Assembly: GCF_007655005.1 (NCBI RefSeq)
Contig: NZ_SZVW01000003.1
Location: forward strand, 62,001 to 126,000
Direction: 5' to 3'
DNA length: 64,000 nt
Origin: Streptomyces tibetensis
GTDB taxonomy: Bacteria > Actinomycetota > Actinomycetes > Streptomycetales > Streptomycetaceae
Shown: piece after piece, positions 57,485-64,000 of the stretch
Numbering within the stretch: the stretch's first letter is position 1
Layout of the letters: each line of letters starts with the position of its first letter
The notes under the pieces: generated by a model
What the model was told of the DNA's origin: nothing
The model's database searches: none
Seen by the model: the letters and a program-made list of their open reading frames with translations, nothing else
Program-made: the position numbers and the translations under genes

Positions 57485-57952
57485 GTGCACCGGATTCCAG
57501 AGAAGATCCACGAGCTCACGGTCGGCCAGCTCGCGGCGCGCAGCGGCGCCGCCGTCTCCGCCCTGCACTTCTACGAGTCCAAGGGTCTGATCAGCAGCCG
57601 TCGGACCTCGGGCAACCAGCGCCGCTACTCCCGTGACACGCTGCGCCGGGTCGCGTTCATCAGGGCCGCGCAGCGGGTCGGCATCCCCCTGGCGACGATT
57701 CGCGAGGCGCTCGCGGAACTCCCCGAGGAGCGCACGCCCACCCGGGAGGACTGGGCGCACCTCTCCGAAGTCTGGCGCACCGAACTGGAAGAACGCATCA
57801 AGCAGCTGAACCGCCTGAGGGATCACCTCGCCGACTGCATCGGCTGCGGCTGCCTCTCCCTGGACACCTGCGTTCTGTCCAACCCGGACGACGTCTTCGG
57901 CGAGCGGCTCACGGGGTCCCGCCTGATGGCCGACAAGGGCCGCCGCGGATAG
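57485..57952 (+). CDS. soxR: Redox-sensing MerR-family regulator SoxR
   Basis: 155-aa [2Fe-2S] MerR protein that senses redox-active compounds such as actinorhodin-type quinones. The wHTH is [38 protein letters not shown] (about 11-48), then a dimerisation helix. The cluster ligands are Cys118, Cys121, Cys123 and Cys129 in [12 protein letters not shown], the full SoxR pattern. GTG 57485 is used; there is no Shine-Dalgarno and a -10 lies six bases before, so it is probably leaderless. No soxS is nearby; in Streptomyces SoxR acts directly on oxidoreductase and transporter genes elsewhere. Confidence 0.95.
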   Translation: MHRIPEKIHELTVGQLAARSGAAVSALHFYESKGLISSRRTSGNQRRYSRDTLRRVAFIRAAQRVGIPLATIREALAELPEERTPTREDWAHLSEVWRTELEERIKQLNRLRDHLADCIGCGCLSLDTCVLSNPDDVFGERLTGSRLMADKGRRG

Positions 57953-57980
57953 CCGCCGCTCCGGCTCGCCCTGTGCCCGG

Positions 57981-58772
57981 TCAGGCCGAAGGCGGGTCCT
58001 GCGGCGTGCTCGGGCCCCCGCTTCGGTGCCCGGCCGGTAACCCTCCGTTCGGCCCCCGACCCGCCCCGTACTCCGTCAGCCCGGCCGCCACCAACTGCGC
58101 GTTGGATTGCGCCCGTCGGCCGTCCGGCAGGAGGAGGACGTCCTCCAGCCCGATCCGTGTGGCCAGCCCCAGCCGGCCCGCGAGGCGCAGCACCGGCCAG
58201 GCGCCGCCGTCCTCGCCGTGCAGCAGCACGAGACGGCCGTGCGCGGGCCCCAGGTCGGACAGCAGTCTCCGTGCCGAGGCGGCCGCGCTCACCGGGTCCG
58301 GGTTCGTCACCTCGGCCAGGACCCGCAGCACCCTCGGCCCCAGCGCCGACGCCGCGAACCGCTCCGCCCCGTCCGTGCCGGACCAGATGCCGGCCTCCAC
58401 GCCCACCCCGAGCTCCATGAGCAGCGCGGCCGTCTCCTCCGCCCCCGGCTCGTGCCAGTTGACCGAGGCGTGGTCGGGCAGCACGGTCCAGCCGCGTATC
58501 CGCTCCAGCCGGGCGGCCGGGTCGGGTTCAGCCCACGCGCCCGTGGTCACACCCACCGGCACCGCCACTCGCGCCCGGATCGCCGACAGCGTCGTCGCGA
58601 GCACTCGCGGCGAGAACGTGTCCCGTCCGCAGGGCGTCTTGGGATGGACATGGAGGTCCGTCGCCCCGGCGGCCACGGCCCCGGCGGCCGAGTCGGCCAG
58701 CGACTCGGGTGTCAGCGGCACGGCCACGCCGTCAGCGGCCGTCCGCGATCCGTTCAGGCACCCCTGCATCAT
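57981..58772 (-). CDS. Beta-keto acid cleavage enzyme (DUF849/BKACE)
   Basis: 263-aa TIM-barrel enzyme of the BKACE family (3-keto-5-aminohexanoate cleavage enzyme relatives), which condenses a beta-keto acid with acetyl-CoA to split it. Hallmarks are MMQGCLNGSRTAADG at the start, TDLHVHPKTPCGRDT, ASVNWHEPGAEE, VEAGIWSGTDGAERF and HGEDGGAWPVLRLA, with metal ligands likely among the HPK and HGE positions. Length is slightly shorter than the usual 270-300. Two adjacent ATGs (58772, 58769) are possible starts; the frame is open further. Substrate unknown. It ends convergent to soxR, with 28 bp between stops. Confidence 0.85.
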   Translation of the reverse strand: MMQGCLNGSRTAADGVAVPLTPESLADSAAGAVAAGATDLHVHPKTPCGRDTFSPRVLATTLSAIRARVAVPVGVTTGAWAEPDPAARLERIRGWTVLPDHASVNWHEPGAEETAALLMELGVGVEAGIWSGTDGAERFAASALGPRVLRVLAEVTNPDPVSAAASARRLLSDLGPAHGRLVLLHGEDGGAWPVLRLAGRLGLATRIGLEDVLLLPDGRRAQSNAQLVAAGLTEYGAGRGPNGGLPAGHRSGGPSTPQDPPSA

Positions 58773-58847
58773 GCCGTCGATGGTGCCAGTCACCGTCGAC
58801 AGTGGGGGTGCGGCATCCCCGGCGCACCCCCCGCGCACCCGCATCCG

Positions 58848-59450
58848 TCAAGCCGACACCAACAACCTGGTCCGCCTGGCGTAGGCCAGGGCCTCGCGCG
58901 TGAGCACGGGACGCGGCACCAGGATTCCGCAGTCCGCGCAGACCGGACCGGACGAGGGTTCGTGGTCCAGGTCGTACCTCCAGTAGAGCTGCTCACCGCC
59001 GCACACCGGGCACGCCGAGCCCGGCTCGCGCTCCAGCGCGGCGATCAGCCGGCGCAGCACCTCGGCCAGCGGTTCACGGGGATGGACCGCCGGGTCGTCG
59101 CACCAGGCCACGCCGAAACCGCCCCAGGTCAGCCGGTGCCAGTCGTCCACACTGCCCGGCCTGCGCAGTCCGTCGTGCTTCTCCTTCTTGCGGCGCTCGG
59201 CGAACTCGACCTCGTAGGCCAGCCAGACCGCCCGCGCCTCCTCCAGCTCGTCCAGTGCGGCCATGAGCCGCACCGGATCGGGGGAGCGGTCCTCCGGGCC
59301 GAACCCCGCCCGGGAGCAGAGATGGTCCCAGGTCGCTCTGTGCCCGTAAGGGGCGAACCTCTCAAGGCACTTACGCAGCGAATAGCGCCGCAGGGCCAGA
59401 TCGCACCGCGGATCGCGGACCTGTCTCGCCAGACTCCGGAAACCGGCCAT
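58848..59450 (-). CDS. Hypothetical protein with C-terminal zinc-ribbon-like motif
   Basis: 200 aa. The middle is helical (LMAALDELEEARAVWLAYEVEFAERRKKEKHDGLR), a region like those in DNA repair or phage accessory proteins. Near the end CPVCGG and CADCG, about 30 residues apart, form a likely Zn ribbon. PGSVDDWHRLTWGGFGVAWCDDPAVHPREPL is also well formed. No family name is known to me. ATG 59450 has GGAGGTG closely upstream. It lies 75 bp upstream of the BKACE gene on the same strand, so could be its operon partner. Confidence 0.6.
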   Translation of the reverse strand: MAGFRSLARQVRDPRCDLALRRYSLRKCLERFAPYGHRATWDHLCSRAGFGPEDRSPDPVRLMAALDELEEARAVWLAYEVEFAERRKKEKHDGLRRPGSVDDWHRLTWGGFGVAWCDDPAVHPREPLAEVLRRLIAALEREPGSACPVCGGEQLYWRYDLDHEPSSGPVCADCGILVPRPVLTREALAYARRTRLLVSA

Positions 59451-59714
59451 CGTCCTGCACCTCCGTCACACCTGCACCTGTAATCCGGTCACTTCGGCGT
59501 CGTCGTACGGACGTCGCCGAATAGACGTATCGACAAGCGAATCGGCTCCATCCGATTTCAAATGGCCTCCATAAGCGGCCCGAAGAGGCTCGCCGGTCGA
59601 CTGCCGTGATCCGTGTGTCTGTTGTGCCGACTTCAAAAAGTGACGCCTGTTCATCTTCAAGCCGGGGGATACCGGCGGTAACATCCCGCCCACCCCCGTC
59701 GGGAGGAGCCCCCC

Positions 59715-62513
59715 ATGCCACGGCGTGCCCCACGCACCGTTCTCGACAGAATGAGAACTCCCAGCGGAATCCCCGGGTTCCTGAAGACAGCATCCGTATG
59801 CACCCTGATCGCAGGTCTCTTGTCGCCGCTTGCCCCGGCTGCCGCATCGGAAACAGCGACCGCGCAGGCCACCGCCGCGGCGAACGATCACTGCGGCAAC
59901 CAGTGTTCGGACATCCTCCCGCCCGGCCAGAACGGCAACGCCACCCTCGCTCAGATCCTCCTCAACCAGGCATTCGGCACCCAGCCCGAGCACGCCGAGG
60001 ACCAGCTCGGCCCCTACGCCAACCTCGCCAAGGGCTACCCCGCCCTCACCAACGACAAGATCAACACCTTCTTCAACGACGCCTCCTTCGGGGTCCCCGC
60101 CGACCAGGTCGCCTCCAGCGTCAAACCCGCCGGACGCAGTGACGTGACGATCGTCCGGGACAAGAAGACCGGTGTGCCGCACATCACCGGGACCACCCGA
60201 TACGGCACGGAGTTCGGCGCCGGATATGCGGCAGCGCAGGACCGGCTGTGGCTGATGGACGTCTTCCGGCACGTCGGTCGCGGTCAGCTGACCTCCTTCG
60301 CGGGCGGTGCGCCCTCCAACCAGGGCCTCGAGCAGCAGTTCTGGCGGCACGCCCCCTACAGCGAGGCCGATCTGCAGGCGCAGATCGACAACGCCGTCGC
60401 CACCAACGGCGAGCGCGGACAGCAGGCCCTCGCCGACGTCAAGGCCTACCTCGACGGCATCAACTCCTACATCGACGCCTCCGACAAGGGCCGCACCTTC
60501 CCCGGTGAATACGTACTCACCGGGCACAAGGACTCAGTCACCAACGCCGGCACGATCGAACACTTCAAGATCACCGACATGGTCGCGCTGGCCTCCGTCA
60601 TCGGCGCGCTGTTCGGCTCGGGCGGAGGCGGTGAGGTGAACAACGCCCTCTCGCTCATGGCCGCCCAGGAGAAGTACGGCGTCACCGAGGGCACCAGGGT
60701 CTGGGAGTCCTTCCGGATGCGCAACGACCCGGAGGCCGTCCTCACCCAGCACGACGGCAGCTTCCCCTACGGCGCCAAGCCGGCCGACCCGCAGGGCACG
60801 GCCCTGCCCGACGCCGGTTCGGTGCAGCCGGAGCCGCTCGTGTACGACCGCACCGGCACCGCCACCACGGCCAGTGCGACCGGCGCGTCCGGTCGAGCCG
60901 CGAAAACCGCCACGTCGTCCGCCAGGCGCGGCATGTCCAACGCCCTCGTGGTCAGCGGCAAGCACACGGCCAGTGGCCACCCCGTCGCCGTGTTCGGCCC
61001 GCAGACCGGCTACTTCGCCCCCCAGTTGCTGCTGCTCCAGGAGATCCAGGGCCCGGGCATCAGCGCCCGCGGCGCCTCCTTCGCCGGCCTGAGCATGTAC
61101 GTCGAACTCGGCCGCGGCCAGGACTACGCCTGGAGCGCCACGACCTCCGGCCAGGACATCATCGACACCTACGCGGTCGAGCTGTGCCAGGACGACTACC
61201 ACTACCTGTACCGCGGCACCTGCACCCCCATGGAGAAGATCGAGCAGAAGAACGCCTGGAAGCCCACGACCGCCGACGGCACCGCGGCCGGCTCGTACAC
61301 CATGCGGGTCTGGCGCACGAAGTACGGACCCGTCGAGTACCGCGCCACGGTCGGCGGCAAGAAGGTCGCCTACACCACCCTGCGCTCGTCCTTCCTGCAC
61401 GAGGCCGACTCCATCATCGGCTTCCAGATGCTGAACGACCCGGACTACGTCAAGGGCCCGGACTCCTTCCAGAAGGCCGTCCAGCACATCAACTACACCT
61501 TCAACTGGTTCTACGCCGACTCCGAGCACACCGCGTACTACAACAGCGGCGACAACCCGGTGCGCGCGACCGGCGTCGACTCCGAGTTCCCGGCATGGGC
61601 CCGGCCGGCCTACGAGTGGCGCGGCTGGGACCCGGCGACCAACACGGCCGACTACACCCCGCCCTCCGCCCACCCGAACTCCATCGACCAGGACTACTAC
61701 GTCTCCTGGAACAACAAGCAGGCCAGGGACTACACGACCGCGCCCTGGGGCAACGGCTCGGTGCACCGCGGCAACCTCCTGGAGGACCGGGTGAGGAAGC
61801 TGGTCCAGCAGGGCGGGGTGACCCGCGCCGCCCTGGTGAAGGCCATGGCCGACGCCGGGCTTGCGGACCTCCGGGCCGAGGACGTCCTGCCCGATCTCCT
61901 GAAGGCCGTCACCAGCACACCCGTCACCGACCCGGCCGCCGCGGCCGCCGTGAGCAAGCTCCAGGCCTGGGTCGCCGCGGGCGGCAAGCGCACGGAGACC
62001 GCGGCAGGGTCGAAGAAGTACGCCGACGCCGACGCGATCCGCATCCTGGACGCCTGGTGGCCGCTGCTGGTCAAGGCCGAGTTCGAACCGGGCCTCGGCA
62101 GCGAGCTGTACGAAGCGGTCACGGCCAACCTCCCCGTCGACGAGTCCCCGTCGGCGGCGCACGGCCCGACCGGCTCGCACGCCGGGAGCTCCTTCCAGTA
62201 CGGCTGGTGGAGCTATGTCGACAAGGACGTCCGCGCGGTGCTCGGCGAGCAGGTGAAGGGGCCGCTCGCGAGGAAGTACTGCGGCGACGGCAGCCTCGGC
62301 GCCTGCCGCGACGCCCTCGTCAGCACCCTGAAGGAGGCGGCCGGCAGGACCGCGGCCCAGGTCTACCCCGGCGACGACGTGTGCTCGGCCGGCGACCAGT
62401 GGTGCGCCGACTCGATCAACCACCGCACCCTCGGCGGCATCAAGCACGGCAAGATCAGCTGGCAGAACCGGCCGACCTACCAGCAGGTCGTGGAGTTCAC
62501 CTCACACCGGTGA
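59715..62513 (+). CDS. Secreted penicillin-acylase-family Ntn hydrolase
   Basis: 932-aa secreted amidase, related to penicillin and acyl-homoserine-lactone acylases. The signal peptide (about 20-50, VCTLIAGLLSPLAPAAA) is followed by an alpha region and a spacer. The self-cleavage site is RRGMSNALVVSGKHT with Ser408 as the new N-terminal nucleophile of the beta chain; Met rather than the usual Gly precedes it. Beta-chain motifs such as ATTSGQDIIDTYAVEL, INYTFNWFYADSEHTAYYNSG and FQYGWWSY fit the family. GGGAGGAGCC precedes the ATG. Natural substrates may be N-acyl peptides, lipopeptides or quorum signals; not decided here. Confidence 0.93.
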   Translation: MPRRAPRTVLDRMRTPSGIPGFLKTASVCTLIAGLLSPLAPAAASETATAQATAAANDHCGNQCSDILPPGQNGNATLAQILLNQAFGTQPEHAEDQLGPYANLAKGYPALTNDKINTFFNDASFGVPADQVASSVKPAGRSDVTIVRDKKTGVPHITGTTRYGTEFGAGYAAAQDRLWLMDVFRHVGRGQLTSFAGGAPSNQGLEQQFWRHAPYSEADLQAQIDNAVATNGERGQQALADVKAYLDGINSYIDASDKGRTFPGEYVLTGHKDSVTNAGTIEHFKITDMVALASVIGALFGSGGGGEVNNALSLMAAQEKYGVTEGTRVWESFRMRNDPEAVLTQHDGSFPYGAKPADPQGTALPDAGSVQPEPLVYDRTGTATTASATGASGRAAKTATSSARRGMSNALVVSGKHTASGHPVAVFGPQTGYFAPQLLLLQEIQGPGISARGASFAGLSMYVELGRGQDYAWSATTSGQDIIDTYAVELCQDDYHYLYRGTCTPMEKIEQKNAWKPTTADGTAAGSYTMRVWRTKYGPVEYRATVGGKKVAYTTLRSSFLHEADSIIGFQMLNDPDYVKGPDSFQKAVQHINYTFNWFYADSEHTAYYNSGDNPVRATGVDSEFPAWARPAYEWRGWDPATNTADYTPPSAHPNSIDQDYYVSWNNKQARDYTTAPWGNGSVHRGNLLEDRVRKLVQQGGVTRAALVKAMADAGLADLRAEDVLPDLLKAVTSTPVTDPAAAAAVSKLQAWVAAGGKRTETAAGSKKYADADAIRILDAWWPLLVKAEFEPGLGSELYEAVTANLPVDESPSAAHGPTGSHAGSSFQYGWWSYVDKDVRAVLGEQVKGPLARKYCGDGSLGACRDALVSTLKEAAGRTAAQVYPGDDVCSAGDQWCADSINHRTLGGIKHGKISWQNRPTYQQVVEFTSHR

Positions 62514-62533
62514 GGCACCGTCCTGGCGGTGGG

Positions 62534-63850
62534 TCAGCGAACGCGGCCCGCCGCCAGGACCAGCCGGGCCAGCTCCGCGTGCAGGATGTCGCTGTGCGCA
62601 CCGGCCGGCGGCCCGCCCCGTCTGACCACGGCCGCCGCGTCGACGTTCACGCACCCCGAGGCAGGCAGTCGCGCACGCAGGGCTTCGGCGAGGGTGTACG
62701 CGCGCGTGCCCGGCACCGCCTGCACCCCGTCGTGCCCCATCGCGCCCCACGTGGCGCCCAGAGCCCGCCCCAGGGCCGACTGGGCGGCCGACCGGCTGTC
62801 GCCCGCCATCCGCGAGGCCAGCGGGTACATCGTGCCCAGGGCCGCGTCATGCCGGGAGTGGCAGCACACCAAGGGCCCGTCGACACGGTTCTGCTGCCCC
62901 TGGAGCACCCCTCCGGCCCGGGCGTCGTGCGGCAGCCGGGCCGCGAACGCGTAGTGCGAGAACGCCCCTTGGAGCAGCGTCACCGACTTCACCGTGCGCA
63001 CGCCCTCGGGAAGGCCCCGCAGCGCGAACGACACCAGCCGTGCGCCGAAGCTGTGCCCGACCAGGTGCACCCGCACTCCCGGGGCCGCCTCCGCGAGCTG
63101 CCCGACGACCCGGCCGAGCCCCCGCTCACCGACGGTCCCCGCGCGCCGCTTCATCGCGTAGTACGTCGCCTGCCGCAGCAGTTCGTGCGCGCCGTCCCAG
63201 GGGTTGGGGAAGCTGAACCCCTGCGGTGACCCGGACGCCTCGAACTCCGTCAGCGCCCGGGCGAACTCCTCGCAGGCCGCCGCCGACGATCCGGCGAACA
63301 TCCCCGGTTCGCTCTGCGGCACGCCCTCCGCCACCGTGTCCGCCGCGAACAACGCCTGCGGCCCCGGCGCCACCACCTCCACCAGCGTCCGCACCAGCCG
63401 CCCGAACTCCTCCAGTTCGGCCTCCTGTGGCGGCTGCTGCTCCAGCAGCCGGGCGATCTGGTCGACCAGGATCGCCCGGCCCGGGAAGGTCTCCAGCAGC
63501 GCGTGCCGGGTGTCCTTGTCCAGCACCGGGCGCCCCGGCGGATCGGCCGACACGGCCCGCGGGAAGTCAGGGATCGGCTCGTCGGCGAACCGCATCGCCG
63601 GCCACAGCACCCCGGCGTACCCGATCCGCGCCGCCGGGGCCAGCCGTGGCACGGGCGCGAAGAAGCGGTCGTAGAGGCGCGTCGCCCCGGAGCGGTCGTT
63701 GTTCCAGCCGTGCGCGAAGACGATCAGATCGCGCACGCCCCGCTCGGTCACTCCGGCGAGGAGCCGGTCGCGCCGACGGCCGTCCGGGTCCCCGTCCGCG
63801 TCGAAGGCCAGCTCCCAGTAGGGAGTCACACTCATCGCCGGATCCGCCAT
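62534..63850 (-). CDS. Alpha/beta hydrolase with GHSFGA nucleophile elbow
   Basis: 438 aa. The N-terminal HGWNND in IVFAHGWNND is the oxyanion-loop, and GHSFGARL near residue 300 holds the nucleophile Ser. Candidate acid and base are in SRHDAALGTMYPL and AGAHSDILHAELARL. No signal peptide is seen. The protein is larger than typical lipases because of a helical insertion at about 130-280. The start ATG 63850 is preceded by a GGGGG stretch; the frame is open further. No neighbour function is shared with the penicillin acylase, to which it is convergent. Confidence 0.8.
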   Translation of the reverse strand: MADPAMSVTPYWELAFDADGDPDGRRRDRLLAGVTERGVRDLIVFAHGWNNDRSGATRLYDRFFAPVPRLAPAARIGYAGVLWPAMRFADEPIPDFPRAVSADPPGRPVLDKDTRHALLETFPGRAILVDQIARLLEQQPPQEAELEEFGRLVRTLVEVVAPGPQALFAADTVAEGVPQSEPGMFAGSSAAACEEFARALTEFEASGSPQGFSFPNPWDGAHELLRQATYYAMKRRAGTVGERGLGRVVGQLAEAAPGVRVHLVGHSFGARLVSFALRGLPEGVRTVKSVTLLQGAFSHYAFAARLPHDARAGGVLQGQQNRVDGPLVCCHSRHDAALGTMYPLASRMAGDSRSAAQSALGRALGATWGAMGHDGVQAVPGTRAYTLAEALRARLPASGCVNVDAAAVVRRGGPPAGAHSDILHAELARLVLAAGRVR

Positions 63851-63952
63851 GACAGGCCCCCTGACCCCCGGGTGACGCCACGATGTGGGCGCATCGTCCT
63901 GCCAACGGGGGAGCTTGGCCATACGTCACGGGCACATTGGTCCTGGCAGAAC

Positions 63953-64000
63953 CGGCCGGTGTTCGTCGCTCGCGGAAGCGGCCGGCGGTGTTCGTCGCTC
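63953..64000. repeat. Direct repeat at the right window edge
   Basis: CGGCCGGTGTTCGTCGCTC (63953-63971) and CGGCCGGCGGTGTTCGTCGCTC (63979-64000) repeat with a GCGGAAG spacer. The window ends within the second copy, so the array may continue. Confidence 0.55.

Noticed and set aside
1..64000. Integrated element or prophage
   Set aside because: No integrase, att-type repeat next to a tRNA gene, transposase or phage structural genes, and no shift in composition was seen.

Overview
The window is high-GC actinobacterial chromosomal DNA, almost certainly Streptomyces. Coding sequence is dense with a strong G/C third-position bias. GTG starts, a TTG start, ATGA/GTGA/TTGA overlaps and apparent leaderless genes are common, and exported proteins carry twin-Arg/Lys signal peptides or LAETG-type wall anchors. 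From memory, gene content and order resemble the S. coelicolor segment from the dnaE2 region to soxR (roughly SCO1739 down to SCO1697). No rRNA, tRNA, insertion sequence, prophage or CRISPR array was recognised.

Layout. 1-5.5 kb: 3' part of a membrane protein gene, then the SOS mutagenesis pair dnaE2-imuB with a LexA box. 5.5-17.4 kb: cupin/MarR pair with a double palindromic operator, secreted lipase, wall-anchored copper lytic polysaccharide monooxygenase (LPMO), acetyltransferases, methyltransferase, DUF402, GntR, DUF72, an AAA ATPase and a translationally coupled glycan operon (two GT2 enzymes and a polysaccharide deacetylase). 17.9-21.9 kb: subtilisin-like protease, SGNH esterase and a membrane Ser/Thr kinase. 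22.0-28.4 kb: a DUF4331-TPR-NicO metal-exporter operon divergent from an ECF sigma / zinc-finger anti-sigma pair. 29-38.8 kb: DrrAB-like ABC exporter with its TetR, an orphan type ISP specificity protein, GntR/hmgA (tyrosine catabolism), lipoprotein-TetR pair and a molybdopterin oxidoreductase. 39-47.9 kb: citrate-metal transporter, MFS exporter, a surface protein with a class F sortase gene full of repeats, a 69-bp tandem array and a MalK/MsiK-type ATPase. 48-59.5 kb: aldehyde and alcohol dehydrogenases, MHS transporter, DMT exporter, ArsR and TetR regulators, acyl-CoA dehydrogenase, MaoC hydratase, soxR and a beta-keto acid cleavage enzyme. 59.7-64 kb: secreted penicillin-acylase-family enzyme and an alpha/beta hydrolase.

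Three observations tie genes together. Two TetR regulons can be read from shared palindromes: AAACTA-N7-TAGTTT before both the aldehyde dehydrogenase and the tetR/acyl-CoA dehydrogenase pair, and CTAAGC-N4-GCTTAG before both tetR and maoC. A related ATACCG-type palindrome lies before the molybdopterin oxidoreductase and inside the MHS transporter promoter. Tandem repeats are unusually abundant: 18-bp, 17-bp, 42-bp and 69-bp intergenic arrays, plus 42-bp and 59 perfect 15-bp repeats inside the sortase gene. The strongest candidates for undescribed systems are the sigma/anti-sigma-linked DUF4331-TPR-NicO cluster and the surface-protein/class F sortase pair with a non-canonical TPVTG-like sorting signal.
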